A stretch of 50,806 bases of DNA, from positions 1-50,806 of the forward strand of contig QBYF01000007.1 in assembly GCA_003282965.1 (NCBI GenBank), in the 5' to 3' direction. The stretch comes from Pelagibacteraceae bacterium AG-325-E13 (lineage in GTDB: Bacteria > Pseudomonadota > Alphaproteobacteria > Pelagibacterales > Pelagibacteraceae). The position numbers and the translations under genes are program-made. Under the pieces are notes generated by a model. It made no database searches, was not told the origin of the DNA, and saw only the letters and a list, made by a program, of their open reading frames with translations. Of this stretch, positions 34,463 to 44,279 are shown piece after piece (position 1 is the first letter of the stretch; each line of letters begins with the position of its first letter).

Positions 34463-34968
34463 TGGTTTCGAGAGTAAAAAGGTATTTTTTAGAGATAAAA
34501 GATTTTTCAAATACTATCGACTTAAACCTGCCTGAAAGTTTTAAAATTGTCTTAGATAATGAAGATAATTTTAATTTAAATAAATTTTTTTATAAGCAAA
34601 TAGGCCTAGACCATTTTTGGAGAGATAGATTGCTATGGTCAGATAGTGAATGGGTGAAATATGTGACCAATAAAAATTTAGAGACACATGTTCTAAAAAA
34701 AGGAGACAATTTTGTTGGATACTACGAGCAAGAATATCATCCTGGCTCTAACGAGGTAGAATTAATAAACTTGGGTATACTAAAAGAATTTAGAGGTCTT
34801 AAACTAGGATCTACACTTGTTAATCACGCTATTGCAAGTGCATCTAGAAAGAACCCAGAGAGAATGTGGGTTCATACATGTAGCCTAGATCATAAACATG
34901 CGCTTCAAAACTATAAATCAAAAGGTTTTGAAATATTTAAAGAAGAAGAAATTGATTTTGTAGCTTAA
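34462..34968 (+). CDS. GNAT family N-acetyltransferase
   Basis: A 168-residue protein with the acetyl-CoA-binding motif A region VELINLGILKEFRGLKLGSTLVNHAI (R-G-x-x-x-G), then ERMWVHTCSLDHKHALQNYKSKGFEIFKEEEI, which gives the C-terminal N-Y-x-x-x-G-F pattern. The N-terminal third is specific to this branch, with the unusual FRDRLLWSDSEWVKYV-type stretch. The acceptor substrate is unknown. It sits at the end of the his-HIT transcript and shares a TTAA stop overlap with the convergent lolA. Confidence 0.85.
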   Translation: MVSRVKRYFLEIKDFSNTIDLNLPESFKIVLDNEDNFNLNKFFYKQIGLDHFWRDRLLWSDSEWVKYVTNKNLETHVLKKGDNFVGYYEQEYHPGSNEVELINLGILKEFRGLKLGSTLVNHAIASASRKNPERMWVHTCSLDHKHALQNYKSKGFEIFKEEEIDFVA

Positions 34969-35516
34969 TTAATTTCAGGAATTTTAAAAGTATTTTTTTC
35001 AAAAACATCATTTTTAGCAATAATGTTTAAAGAGAAATTTATATTATTGTTATATTGGTCGATAATTTGCCAACCTTTTAAATCTAATGTTTTTCTATCA
35101 AAAAAAACCGTTATCTCATTATCTCCTACATATACGAGCTTAATTATCTGATCATATAATTCTAATTCTCCAGATTGAATAATTTCTAAAAGTTTGTCTT
35201 TATATAAAATATTTAGGAAAGGAGATTTTGAGATAGGATAATAATAAGTTTTGTTATATCTTTTTTGTGTTATCGCTAATCTTTTTTTATTTATTACTAA
35301 TTGCTTTTTTTTATCATCAAAGTAATCACATTTTAATTTTCCAGGAAATTCTAAAAGACAACTTCCTTTTTCAGTTTTGTTATTTATGATTTGATTAAAG
35401 GTAAATTCCATAGAATTTAAACCATTTAATTGATAAATTATTTGGTCTTTTTCATTAGCATAAAGATTTGCTGTTAATATAATAAAAATTAAGAATATTT
35501 TTTTAAAGAACTTCAC
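34965..35516 (-). CDS. lolA: Outer-membrane lipoprotein carrier protein LolA-like
   Basis: Periplasmic chaperone that shuttles lipoproteins from LolCDE to the outer membrane. The GTG at 35516 gives MKFFKKIFLIFIILTANLYA, a clean signal peptide, followed by a LolA-type beta fold: NGLNSMEFTFNQ, KGSCLLEFPGKLKCDYFDDKKKQLVINKKRLAI, ISKSPFLNIL and LKGWQIIDQYNN. An ATG four codons earlier (35528) is an alternative; both overlap the end of ftsK. The ftsK-lolA order is conserved in alphaproteobacteria. LolA sequences vary, so identification leans partly on context. Confidence 0.85.
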   Translation of the reverse strand: MKFFKKIFLIFIILTANLYANEKDQIIYQLNGLNSMEFTFNQIINNKTEKGSCLLEFPGKLKCDYFDDKKKQLVINKKRLAITQKRYNKTYYYPISKSPFLNILYKDKLLEIIQSGELELYDQIIKLVYVGDNEITVFFDRKTLDLKGWQIIDQYNNNINFSLNIIAKNDVFEKNTFKIPEIN

Positions 35517-37599
35517 GTTTGCCAACATGATTTGCTTTGCTAACAATACCTTTTTCTTCCATCATATCAATAATTCTAGCTGCTCTATTGTAACCTATTT
35601 GTAATTTTCTTTGTAAAAAGCTAGTAGATGCTTTTCCTTCTGACTTAATTATTTCTAAAGCCTGATTATAAAGTTCATCTTCATCACCATCTTCAACAGA
35701 AGATAATGTATCTTCTTTATTTTCTTGGATTGTAATTTCTTCAATATAGTCTGGTTCACCTTGAGTTCTTAACGTATTTGCAATTTTTTCAATTTCTTGT
35801 TCTGAAACATACGGGCCATGTATCCTAATAATACGATTTGCTGAAGACATGAAAAGCATATCTCCCTTCCCAAGTAATTGTTCTGCGCCCTGCTCTCCTA
35901 AGATAGTTCTACTATCAATTTTAGAACTTACTTGAAAAGATATACGAGTTGGAAAGTTAGCTTTAATTGTACCTGTAATAACATCTACACTTGGTCTTTG
36001 AGTCGCCATGATAATGTGAATACCTGCAGCTCTAGCCATTTGAGATAGTTTTTGAATATAGTTTTCAATTTCTTTGCCAGAAACTAACATTAAATCTGAC
36101 ATCTCATCGACTACGACTACTATATAAGGCATTTTAAGTTTATGCTTAGAGTTGTAGCCATCTATATTTCTTACCCCAACTTTACTCATCAGCTTATAAC
36201 GACTATTCATTTCTTTGACCGTCCATGCTAATGCTGAAGTTGCCTTTTTTGCATCTGTAATCACTGGTGTAAGTAAATGAGGTATACCCTCGTAAGTAGA
36301 TAGCTCTAACATTTTTGGATCAATTAAAATAAATTTACATAAATCTGGATTTAATTTGTAAAGCAATGACACAATAATTGTATTAATACATACAGATTTT
36401 CCTGATCCAGTAGTTCCCGCAATAAGCAAGTGAGGCATACTAGTTAGATCACCAACTATTGGTGTGCCAGAAATACCCTTTCCAAGAGCTATAGGTAATC
36501 TTATTTCTTTTTTTTGAAATCTTTCATTAGATATTATTTCTCTTAAAGAAACGCTATTTCTTACTTCATTAGGGATTTCAATACCGACTGTATTTTTTCC
36601 TGGAATTACTGAAACTCTAGTTGATGTTGAACTTGTATTTCGAGCTAAATCTTCGGATAGATTTATAATTTTCGAAACTTTTACGCCTGGAGCAGGTTCA
36701 AATTCGTATAAACTTACCACCGGTCCATTATTTATATTTTTGATTTTTCCGTCAATTCCAAAGTCTAGCAAAACTTTTTCCATAAATTCAGCATCTGGCC
36801 TGCTTTTGTTTTCATCCAAGAGACTTGACTCTGAGGAACTTTTTTCTAGAAATTCTAATGAAGGTAATTTGTATTTGATTTTTGTTTGAACTGTTTGTTT
36901 ATCTTCTTTTGTTACATTATCAAAAACAAAAGATTGTTGAGGTTTCTCGGTTAAAGAAACTTCTTCATCAGCTTTGTCATTAGAAAAGTCGTTTACTGGA
37001 GAAGTTTCCTTCTTATTTTTAAATAATGGTAAAAAAGTTTTAAATATTTGTACTATTATTGTTTTAACATTTAAATCAGACGATAGAATAAAAAAAATTA
37101 ATGTTAAAAAGAATAATGCAAAGAGTGAATATTGACTATTGATCCAAGGGGCTATATTGCTGATAAAATTATAACTTACCTCTCCTACAAATCCTGAATT
37201 ACCATTATCTATAAGCCAAAAAGAATTATTAAATGTTAGATAAATAAAAATTGACCCTAAAGTAAGATAAGTTACAACCAAAAATAATTTTAATATTATT
37301 CTGTTAATTTCTTTTTTTATTAATAAACTTATTCCCCAAAATAATAAATTTGCTAAAAGTAAAAAAGAAGCTACGCCAAAACTTTGAAGAAGAAAGTCTG
37401 CAATACTACTTCCATATATTCCAAAGAAATTTTTTATCTCTATATTACTATCGCCATAAATAAATGATGGATCTTCTGGAGCATACGTTGCGAAAGATAT
37501 TGCCAGTCCGATACCTGTTAAAATCAGGATTAGTCCCAATAATTCAAAGGTTCGTTTTTTCAAAAAATTTGTTAAACTGTTTAAAAAGTTTGTATTCAT
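35503..37599 (-). CDS. ftsK: DNA translocase FtsK
   Basis: Septum-anchored motor that moves chromosome termini and activates XerCD at dif. The 698-residue protein is short but complete: four N-terminal helices (about 20-37, 65-93, 104-123, 155-175), a linker of roughly 60 residues, the alpha/beta motor with PGVKVSKIINLSEDLAR, Walker A GTTGSGKS (395-402), LIDPKMLELSTYEGIPHLL, VVVDEMSDLM and MATQRPSVDVITGTIKANFP, and a C-terminal winged-helix gamma domain (STSFLQRKLQIGYNRAARIIDMME) for KOPS recognition. It is divergent from the UbiH-type gene. Confidence 0.97.
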   Translation of the reverse strand: MNTNFLNSLTNFLKKRTFELLGLILILTGIGLAISFATYAPEDPSFIYGDSNIEIKNFFGIYGSSIADFLLQSFGVASFLLLANLLFWGISLLIKKEINRIILKLFLVVTYLTLGSIFIYLTFNNSFWLIDNGNSGFVGEVSYNFISNIAPWINSQYSLFALFFLTLIFFILSSDLNVKTIIVQIFKTFLPLFKNKKETSPVNDFSNDKADEEVSLTEKPQQSFVFDNVTKEDKQTVQTKIKYKLPSLEFLEKSSSESSLLDENKSRPDAEFMEKVLLDFGIDGKIKNINNGPVVSLYEFEPAPGVKVSKIINLSEDLARNTSSTSTRVSVIPGKNTVGIEIPNEVRNSVSLREIISNERFQKKEIRLPIALGKGISGTPIVGDLTSMPHLLIAGTTGSGKSVCINTIIVSLLYKLNPDLCKFILIDPKMLELSTYEGIPHLLTPVITDAKKATSALAWTVKEMNSRYKLMSKVGVRNIDGYNSKHKLKMPYIVVVVDEMSDLMLVSGKEIENYIQKLSQMARAAGIHIIMATQRPSVDVITGTIKANFPTRISFQVSSKIDSRTILGEQGAEQLLGKGDMLFMSSANRIIRIHGPYVSEQEIEKIANTLRTQGEPDYIEEITIQENKEDTLSSVEDGDEDELYNQALEIIKSEGKASTSFLQRKLQIGYNRAARIIDMMEEKGIVSKANHVGKREVL

Positions 37600-37655
37600 T
37601 TCGAATCGTTTTACGTACTTTTTACCATTTTTATGAAAGTGTTAAAAATTTTTAT

Positions 37656-38753
37656 ATGAATAAACAGAAAATATGCATTGTTGGAGACGGTCTATCTGGC
37701 TTAATGACTGCTTTGGCATTAAATAAATTAGAAGGCTTGGAAGTTCACTTAATATCTAAAAAAAATAAGTATTTTAAAGATAAAAGAACGACAGCTATAT
37801 CTGCCTCTAACTATGATTTTTTTAACAAAGTTATAGGCAAACTCGATAAAAAGTTATTTTGGCCTTCTAAAAAGATTGACCTTTTCTATGAGACAAAAGA
37901 CCAGAACACAAATTTCTTAAATTTTAGTGAAGACAACAAAAATCTTATGTACGTTTTTGAGAACGACAAGATAAAAGAAATTCTAATTAAAGAAATAAAA
38001 AAAAAAAAGATCAAAATTCTTCAAAAAAATATTAATGAACTAAAAGACTTAGATGGATACGATATGAAGGTACTCTGCTTAGGTAGATCTTCAAAAATTT
38101 ATCAAAGTATAGTTGATAAAAGGTCGTTAAATAAAGATTATAAAGAAATCGCTATCACGGGTTATGTTAAACATAATTTAAGGAATTTGAATACTGCTCA
38201 ATATTTTTTTAAAGATGGTCCGTTAGCAATACTTCCCTTTTCAAAAAATAATTTTTCTTTTGTCTGGAGTGTAGATAAAGACTTTGCCCAAAAAGATATT
38301 AACTTAGTCGTTAAATCTAAAATTTGTGAAGTTTTAAAAACAAAAAAAATACAGATTTCAAATCAACAATCATATCCTTTGACGCTTAATCTAAAACGAA
38401 CATATTATAAAAACGATATTCTTATTTTAGGTGAAGGACTTCACACAGTTCATCCCGTAGCAGGTCAAGGCTTTAATCTTGTATTAAGAGATATAAATAA
38501 GTTACAAGAGCTTTTAAAATACTATACGGGATTAGGCATGTCTTTAAGTAGCACCCCAGTGCTTGAAGATTTTACAAATAATAGAAAATCTGAAAATATT
38601 ATTACTGGAATAGGAATTGATCTAACTCATAATTTCTTTAAACAAAATAATTTATTAGATCCCATTAAAGAAACAATTTTGAAGAATATTTCAAAAAATA
38701 ATACTCTTAAAAAAATAAGCAAATTTATTTCTAATCAAGGTTTAGCAATTTAA
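37656..38753 (+). CDS. UbiH-family FAD-dependent hydroxylase (ubiquinone biosynthesis type)
   Basis: A 365-residue flavoprotein monooxygenase likely hydroxylating the ubiquinone ring. FAD site: CIVGDGLSGL near residues 7-16; C-terminal ILILGEGLHTVHPVAGQGFNLVLRDI, the second FAD motif typical of UbiH/UbiF/VisC. The frame extends upstream to 37464, but this is antisense to ftsK; ATG 37656 gives the canonical start. UbiH, UbiF and UbiI cannot be told apart by eye. It lies 4 bp before mnmE. Confidence 0.88.
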   Translation: MNKQKICIVGDGLSGLMTALALNKLEGLEVHLISKKNKYFKDKRTTAISASNYDFFNKVIGKLDKKLFWPSKKIDLFYETKDQNTNFLNFSEDNKNLMYVFENDKIKEILIKEIKKKKIKILQKNINELKDLDGYDMKVLCLGRSSKIYQSIVDKRSLNKDYKEIAITGYVKHNLRNLNTAQYFFKDGPLAILPFSKNNFSFVWSVDKDFAQKDINLVVKSKICEVLKTKKIQISNQQSYPLTLNLKRTYYKNDILILGEGLHTVHPVAGQGFNLVLRDINKLQELLKYYTGLGMSLSSTPVLEDFTNNRKSENIITGIGIDLTHNFFKQNNLLDPIKETILKNISKNNTLKKISKFISNQGLAI

Positions 38754-38757
38754 TTTA

Positions 38758-40086
38758 ATGAATATTTATGCACTTTCATCAGGCAGAGGTCCGTCAGGAA
38801 TAGCTATTGTAAGAATCTCAGGCAAAGACACACTTAAAATTTGTAAAAATTTAACTAAATTAAAAGAGATCAATTCTAATGAGGTAAATTATTGCAAATT
38901 TTTTGACCCTAAAGATGATAAAGTTATAGATCCAGAAGCTCTATTATTATGGTTTCCTGGGCCTAATAGCTATACTGGCGATGATTTAGCTGAGTTTCAG
39001 GTCCATGGAAGTAATGCTGTTATCAACGTTTTATTAAAAGCATTATCAGAACAAGATAATTGTAGATTAGCCGAACCTGGTGAATTCACAAAGATAGCTT
39101 TTCAAAACGATAAAATAGATCTTTTAAAAGCAGAAAGTATAGGTGATTTAATTCACGCAGAAACTGAGCTTCAGAGAGAACAAGCTGTTAAATTAGTTCA
39201 AGGTAATGTCTCAAATTATTACAATGATTTAAGGGAAAAACTTATAAAATCTTTATCTTATATCGAGGCTAAAATAGATTTTGCAGAAGATGATTTACCT
39301 GAAAAAGTTCTTAAGGAAGTACAAAAGTCTATTAAAGACGTTCATAAAGATATTCATAAGATAATAGAGGATAATAAAATTGGAGAGAAAATACGAGATG
39401 GATTTAGAGTCTCTATCACAGGCGAAGTCAATGCTGGCAAGTCTTCACTTTTGAATCTGATAGCAAAAAGAGATGTTGCAATTGTTTCAGATGAGGCAGG
39501 AACAACAAGAGATGTAATTGAGACTTATTTAAATATAGATGGTTACCCTGTAATTTTAGCTGATACTGCTGGTATTAGAAAATCTAAAAATGAAGTCGAA
39601 AAAAAGGGGATTTTATTAGCTTTAGGAAAATCAAAAGAAGCAGATCTAAATATTGTCGTTATAGATAACTCATCAAAAAATATAAATAATGAAATTAAAA
39701 AAATGATAAATAAAGATACAATACTTTTACTTAATAAATCAGATGTTCAAGATAAACAAAATCATAAATTCGATGCAGATACAGTTCTTGCGTCAGTTAA
39801 AGAAAATAAAAATATAGATAAGTTGATTAAAAAGATTAAGGAAAAATTAAGCAAAAAATTTACATCAAATAATAGTGCTTTAATTACAAGAGAAAGGCAT
39901 CGATTAAAACTTAATGAATGTTTAAAAGAAATAGACAACTTTCTTAAAAAAGATCAAAACAAGGATTTAGAACTGGCGGCTGAAGATTTAAGAATGGCTA
40001 CACGTCATCTTGGGAGTATTGTAGGCAAAGTTGACGTAGAAGAAATTCTTGGATCGATATTTAAAGACTTCTGCATAGGCAAATAA
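38758..40086 (+). CDS. mnmE: tRNA modification GTPase MnmE
   Basis: With MnmG makes the cmnm5 modification on wobble U34. The 442-residue protein has the N-terminal folate-binding domain (IYALSSGRGPSGIAIVRISG, SYTGDDLAEFQVHG, AEPGEFTKIAFQNDKIDLLKAESI), a G domain with P-loop GEVNAGKSS (222-230), AGTTRDVIE, DTAGIR and LLNKSD, and the C-terminal CIGK that carries the catalytic cysteine C439. It is followed after 42 bp by its partner mnmG. Confidence 0.98.
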   Translation: MNIYALSSGRGPSGIAIVRISGKDTLKICKNLTKLKEINSNEVNYCKFFDPKDDKVIDPEALLLWFPGPNSYTGDDLAEFQVHGSNAVINVLLKALSEQDNCRLAEPGEFTKIAFQNDKIDLLKAESIGDLIHAETELQREQAVKLVQGNVSNYYNDLREKLIKSLSYIEAKIDFAEDDLPEKVLKEVQKSIKDVHKDIHKIIEDNKIGEKIRDGFRVSITGEVNAGKSSLLNLIAKRDVAIVSDEAGTTRDVIETYLNIDGYPVILADTAGIRKSKNEVEKKGILLALGKSKEADLNIVVIDNSSKNINNEIKKMINKDTILLLNKSDVQDKQNHKFDADTVLASVKENKNIDKLIKKIKEKLSKKFTSNNSALITRERHRLKLNECLKEIDNFLKKDQNKDLELAAEDLRMATRHLGSIVGKVDVEEILGSIFKDFCIGK

Positions 40087-40128
40087 AATACCTCTTGTAT
40101 TCCTAATATACCACGTTACAGTCAACCC

Positions 40129-41997
40129 ATGACAAAACAAAGCTATGATGTAGTAGTAATAGGCGGTGGGCACGCTGGATGTGAGGCTGCAGCCGCATCC
40201 GCTAGAATCGGCGTTAATACTGCTCTTTTTACACATAAAATAGAGACGATTGGTGAAATGTCGTGCAATCCCGCTATCGGAGGGTTAGGCAAAGGTCATC
40301 TAGTACGAGAAATAGATGCTTTAGATGGAGTAATGGGCGTAGTAGCTGATAGATCAGGTATTCAATTCAGATTATTAAACAGAAGTCGAGGGCCAGCAGT
40401 GCAGGGGCCTCGTACTCAGTCAGATAGAACTCTTTACAAAGAGAATATGCAAAAGATCCTACTAAATTATAAAAATTTAGAGGTCATAGCAGATCCTGTT
40501 ATAAAATTTTTATTTAATGAAAATAAAATCATTGGTTTTATATGTCAAAGTGGAAACGAGATTAGATGTAAAGAGTTAATACTAACTACTGGAACCTTTT
40601 TAAATGGTTTAATTCATATAGGAGAAAAACAAACACCTGCTGGTCGATATGATGAAAAACCTTCAACTGGATTAAGTGAACAATTAGAAAAACACAACTT
40701 ACAAATTGGGAGACTTAAAACAGGTACACCGCCTAGACTTGATGGGAATACTATCAATTATGATGAACTGGAAATGCAGCCAGCAGATGACGATCCACAC
40801 TATTTTTCTTTTTTAACTGAAAAGCTTTATAACAAACAAATTAAATGCGGCATGACTTACACCAATAATGAAGTTCATAAAATTATAAGTGAGAATATTT
40901 CTAAGAGCGCAATGTACTCAGGTAACATTAAAGGAGTAGGCCCTAGATATTGCCCAGCTATTGAAGATAAAATTGTAAAATTTAAAGAAAAAGAAAAGCA
41001 TCAAATATTCCTTGAGCCAGAGGGATTAACTGATAACACTATTTATCCAAACGGCATATCTACGTCCCTTCCAGAGGAGATACAGCTTGAAATACTAGCT
41101 AAAATTAAGGGTTTAGAGCAAGTTAGGATGAAAAGAGCCGGATATGCTATTGAATATGATTTTGTTGACCCCCGTGAGCTTAAAGTTACTCTAGAGACAA
41201 AAAAGATTGAAAGTCTTTTCTTAGCTGGCCAAATAAATGGAACTACTGGATATGAAGAAGCTGCTGCGCAAGGTCTAATAGCTGGAGTGAATGCTGCTTT
41301 AAAAGTTAAAAATGAGAAAGAATTTATATTAAATAGGTCTAACTCTTATATTGGAGTTATGGTGGATGATTTAATAACAAAGGGCGTTTCCGAACCTTAT
41401 CGTATGTTTACTTCTAGAGCCGAATATAGATTAACGTTAAGAGCAGACAATGCGGATCAAAGATTATCTCCTTTAGGAATTAAGATTAATCTTTTGAGTG
41501 AAGAAAGAAAAAATATTTATTTGGATAAAGAAAAAAAATTAGTCAAACTTAATAAATCTTTAAAATCAAATTTTCTATCTCCAAACCAAGCAAAGAAATT
41601 TTCTATTAAAATTTCCATGGATGGAGTAAAAAGATCTGCTATTGAAATAATAGGTCAGAGAAATGTAAATATGGCAAAAATAAGGCAGATATTTCCCTCA
41701 ATACCTACATATGAGCCTTGTCTTGATAAACAGGTTGAAATCGATGCTCATTACTTAGGTTATCTAGATAGACAATCTAATGACATTGCATCTTTCAAAA
41801 AAGACGAGTCAGTCCTTATACCTGAAGGCATAAATTATGATTTATTGAGTGGTCTCTCTAATGAAATTAAGTCAAAACTCAAAAATATAAAGCCTAAAAC
41901 GCTAGGACAAGCTTCAAGAATAGATGGAGTCACTCCAGCTGCTGTTATAATTATACTTTCTTATCTTAGGAGATCGAATTTTAAGAAAAGAGCTTAA
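40129..41997 (+). CDS. mnmG: tRNA uridine-5-carboxymethylaminomethyl enzyme MnmG
   Basis: FAD-dependent partner of MnmE. The 622-residue protein has the nucleotide-binding [14 protein letters not shown] (GGGHAG 12-17), [79 protein letters not shown] and the C-terminal tRNA-binding helical domain. The order mnmE-mnmG-rsmG-parA-parB is the classical origin-proximal block. Its stop overlaps the rsmG start by one base. Confidence 0.98.
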   Translation: MTKQSYDVVVIGGGHAGCEAAAASARIGVNTALFTHKIETIGEMSCNPAIGGLGKGHLVREIDALDGVMGVVADRSGIQFRLLNRSRGPAVQGPRTQSDRTLYKENMQKILLNYKNLEVIADPVIKFLFNENKIIGFICQSGNEIRCKELILTTGTFLNGLIHIGEKQTPAGRYDEKPSTGLSEQLEKHNLQIGRLKTGTPPRLDGNTINYDELEMQPADDDPHYFSFLTEKLYNKQIKCGMTYTNNEVHKIISENISKSAMYSGNIKGVGPRYCPAIEDKIVKFKEKEKHQIFLEPEGLTDNTIYPNGISTSLPEEIQLEILAKIKGLEQVRMKRAGYAIEYDFVDPRELKVTLETKKIESLFLAGQINGTTGYEEAAAQGLIAGVNAALKVKNEKEFILNRSNSYIGVMVDDLITKGVSEPYRMFTSRAEYRLTLRADNADQRLSPLGIKINLLSEERKNIYLDKEKKLVKLNKSLKSNFLSPNQAKKFSIKISMDGVKRSAIEIIGQRNVNMAKIRQIFPSIPTYEPCLDKQVEIDAHYLGYLDRQSNDIASFKKDESVLIPEGINYDLLSGLSNEIKSKLKNIKPKTLGQASRIDGVTPAAVIIILSYLRRSNFKKRA

Positions 41998-42614
41998 TGA
42001 GCGTTAAAAATGTTATTAAATTGCTTAAAAGTGAGCTAGAATTCTCAGAATCGTCAATTGATAAACTTAAAACATTTCACGATTGCCTTTTAGACTACAA
42101 TAAAAAGTATAACTTGATATCTAAAAGCACAGAAAAAAACGTTTGGTTTAGACATATTCTTGACTCAGCTCAAATACTCAAATTTATAGATAGAAAAAAA
42201 GATAATAATATCGCTGATTTTGGCTCTGGAGCAGGATTTCCTGGATTAATATTAGCAATACAGTCTAGAAATAATATATTTCACGTGAAATTGTATGAAA
42301 AATCAGCTTTAAAAAGAGATTTTCTAAATGAAATAAAAGAAAAATTAGATCTTCAAAATGTAGAGGTAAAAGGAGATATTTATGAGAGTGAAATCACTTC
42401 AAACACAATAACATGCAGAGCTTTTAAAAAATTGAAGGAAATTATAAATATTTCACGTGAAATGATAAAAAAACCTCATAAATTAATCATTCTGAAAGGA
42501 AAAAATGCACAGTCTGAAATTAATAATGTATCATTAGGGACCAATTATAGTTATAAGTTTGAAAACAGTATTACAGACCAGGATTCAAAAATAATACTGA
42601 TCGAAGCAAAATGA
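41997..42614 (+). CDS. rsmG: 16S rRNA (guanine527-N7)-methyltransferase
   Basis: Methylates G527 of 16S rRNA with SAM. The 205-residue protein has LLDYNKKYNLIS, RHILDSAQIL, the SAM-binding ADFGSGAGFPGL (73-84) and TCRAFKKLKEI. Codons in its second half contain two parS-like palindromes (42278-42291 and 42450-42463), so the gene also serves as carrier of the centromere site next to parA. It ends one base before the parA ATG. Confidence 0.97.
   Translation: MSVKNVIKLLKSELEFSESSIDKLKTFHDCLLDYNKKYNLISKSTEKNVWFRHILDSAQILKFIDRKKDNNIADFGSGAGFPGLILAIQSRNNIFHVKLYEKSALKRDFLNEIKEKLDLQNVEVKGDIYESEITSNTITCRAFKKLKEIINISREMIKKPHKLIILKGKNAQSEINNVSLGTNYSYKFENSITDQDSKIILIEAK
42278..42291. other. parS-like centromere site 1
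   Basis: ATTTCACGTGAAAT is a perfect 14-bp palindrome containing the TTTCACGTGAAA core of the bacterial parS consensus (TGTTTCACGTGAAACA). It lies inside rsmG, about 340 bp before parA. It is read as codons for F-H-V-K. Confidence 0.92.
42450..42463. other. parS-like centromere site 2
   Basis: A second, identical ATTTCACGTGAAAT palindrome in rsmG, 172 bp from the first and 153 bp before parA. Here it is read in a different codon phase (I-S-R-E), so identity comes from the DNA rather than from a protein repeat. Confidence 0.92.
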
Positions 42615-42615
42615 A

Positions 42616-43419
42616 ATGGACAACAAATCTACTATAGCAGTCATAAATCAAAAAGGTGGAGTAGGCAAAACAACTACAGTTATCAATTTAGCTACAGCAC
42701 TGTCCATTTTGGGCCAAAACAATCTCATTATAGATTTAGATCCTCAAGGTAACGCAACTACAGGCTTAGGAAGATCTAACAATGATGAAGAAAACAATAT
42801 TTATAATTTACTTATAAAAAAAATAGAATTGAAAGACGCTATTCAAAAAACGGATATTAAAAATTTAGATATCATAGGATCAAATGTTAACTTGTCAGGA
42901 TTGGAAGTGGAAACAGCAAATGATTCGGACAGAGCATTTGTTTTAAAAAAAATTTTAGATAATGAGAAAAATAATTCGCTGTTAAAATATGATAATATAT
43001 TCATAGACTGTCCACCTTCACTTAGTTTACTTACAATAATGGCTTTAGTAGCATCTAATGAAATATTAGTTCCTCTTCAAACAGAATTTTTTGCTTTGGA
43101 GGGTATTACCCAGTTAGTCAAAACTATAGATAGAATTAAAGTTAACTTGAATCCAAAATTAAAAGTACGAGGAATTTTGCTCACGATGTTTGATAAAAGA
43201 AATAAGCTATCCTCACAAGTTGACAAAGAAGCAAGAAATTATTTCAAAGAGAAAGTTTATGAAACGGTAATACCTAGGAATGTTAGATTATCTGAAGCTC
43301 CATCACATGGTATGCCATGTGTAGTTTATGACAAAACATGTTTAGGAAGTAAATCTTACTTAAAACTAGCAGATGAATTTGTTGTTAAAAAGAGCCATAA
43401 TGTGGAAAGCGCAGCATGA
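42616..43419 (+). CDS. parA: Chromosome partitioning ATPase ParA
   Basis: Walker-type ATPase that segregates the origin region with ParB-parS. The 267-residue protein has the deviant Walker A KGGVGKTT (13-20), DLDPQGNATTGLG (Walker A'), FIDCPPSLSLLTIMAL, LLTMFDKRNKLSSQV, and the C-terminal VIPRNVRLSEAPSHGMPCVVYD. The short N-terminus without a DNA-binding domain marks the chromosomal (Soj-like) type. The first codon is one base after the rsmG stop; it overlaps parB by 4 bp. Confidence 0.97.
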   Translation: MDNKSTIAVINQKGGVGKTTTVINLATALSILGQNNLIIDLDPQGNATTGLGRSNNDEENNIYNLLIKKIELKDAIQKTDIKNLDIIGSNVNLSGLEVETANDSDRAFVLKKILDNEKNNSLLKYDNIFIDCPPSLSLLTIMALVASNEILVPLQTEFFALEGITQLVKTIDRIKVNLNPKLKVRGILLTMFDKRNKLSSQVDKEARNYFKEKVYETVIPRNVRLSEAPSHGMPCVVYDKTCLGSKSYLKLADEFVVKKSHNVESAA

Positions 43420-44279
43420 GCACTTCAAAGAAAAAGGGCTTAGGAAGAGGTTTGTCGGCTCTTTTTGGAGATCAAAAATCCGAGCAAAAAGAACAAAAAA
43501 TAAGTCAAAAATCACTCAGAGCTGGAATTAGCGATTTAAGGCCTAACAAATATCAGCCTAGAATACACTTTAATGAGGAAAAATTGTCAGAATTAGCTAG
43601 TTCCATTAAGAAAAACGGCATTATTCAGCCAATAGCTGTAAGAAAAGATGATGGAGATCCTGGGAGATACGAAATAGTTGCTGGCGAGAGAAGATGGTTA
43701 GCAGCTCAAAAAGCAGGTTTACATGAAGTACCAATAGTCGTTTTAGATCTTGATGACAGTGAAGCATTAGAGGTTGCTATTGTTGAAAATATTCAACGAG
43801 ATGATCTTAATGTTGTAGAGGAAGCAAAAGGTTATAAAAGATTATCAGATGAATTTGGATATGATCACGAAAAAATTGCAAAGTTTATGTCTAAAAGCAG
43901 GAGTCATATAAGCAATACTTTACGCCTACTATCATTGCCAGCAGATGTAATTGGCTTAATCCAAGAAGGAAATTTAACTGCAGGACAAGCTAGACCTTTA
44001 ATAGGATTATCCAACGCAACAAGTATCGCAGAAGAAATTGTTGCAAAAAATTTAAGTGCTAGAAGTGTTGAAATTTTAGTAAGAAGCAAGAAGGGTCCTC
44101 AAAAATCTGGTCAGATTAAAATTGATGCAAACATATTAAATGAAGAAAGAAGAATTCAGGATAATCTAGGCTTAAATATTAAAATTGAAAATAAAAAGAA
44201 TAATTCAGGTAAAATTACTATTTTATATAAAAATCTAGAACAATTTGAATTTGTTTCAAATTTACTTAAGCGGAATTAG
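43416..44279 (+). CDS. parB: Chromosome partitioning protein ParB
   Basis: CTP-dependent DNA clamp that loads at parS. The 287-residue protein has the N-terminal ParA-stimulating GLGRGLSALFGD (8-19), LRPNKYQPRIHF, the CTP-binding GERRWLAA (90-97), AIVENIQRDDLNVVEEAKGY, and a helix-turn-helix with MSKSRSHISNTLRLLSLP. Its likely targets, two parS palindromes, are about 1 kb upstream within rsmG. Its 3' end overlaps holA by 14 bp. Confidence 0.97.
   Translation: MSTSKKKGLGRGLSALFGDQKSEQKEQKISQKSLRAGISDLRPNKYQPRIHFNEEKLSELASSIKKNGIIQPIAVRKDDGDPGRYEIVAGERRWLAAQKAGLHEVPIVVLDLDDSEALEVAIVENIQRDDLNVVEEAKGYKRLSDEFGYDHEKIAKFMSKSRSHISNTLRLLSLPADVIGLIQEGNLTAGQARPLIGLSNATSIAEEIVAKNLSARSVEILVRSKKGPQKSGQIKIDANILNEERRIQDNLGLNIKIENKKNNSGKITILYKNLEQFEFVSNLLKRN

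Noticed and set aside
37464-37655. Upstream extension of the UbiH-type gene
   Set aside because: It is antisense to the ftsK start region, and the FAD motif follows immediately after the ATG at 37656 as in homologs.
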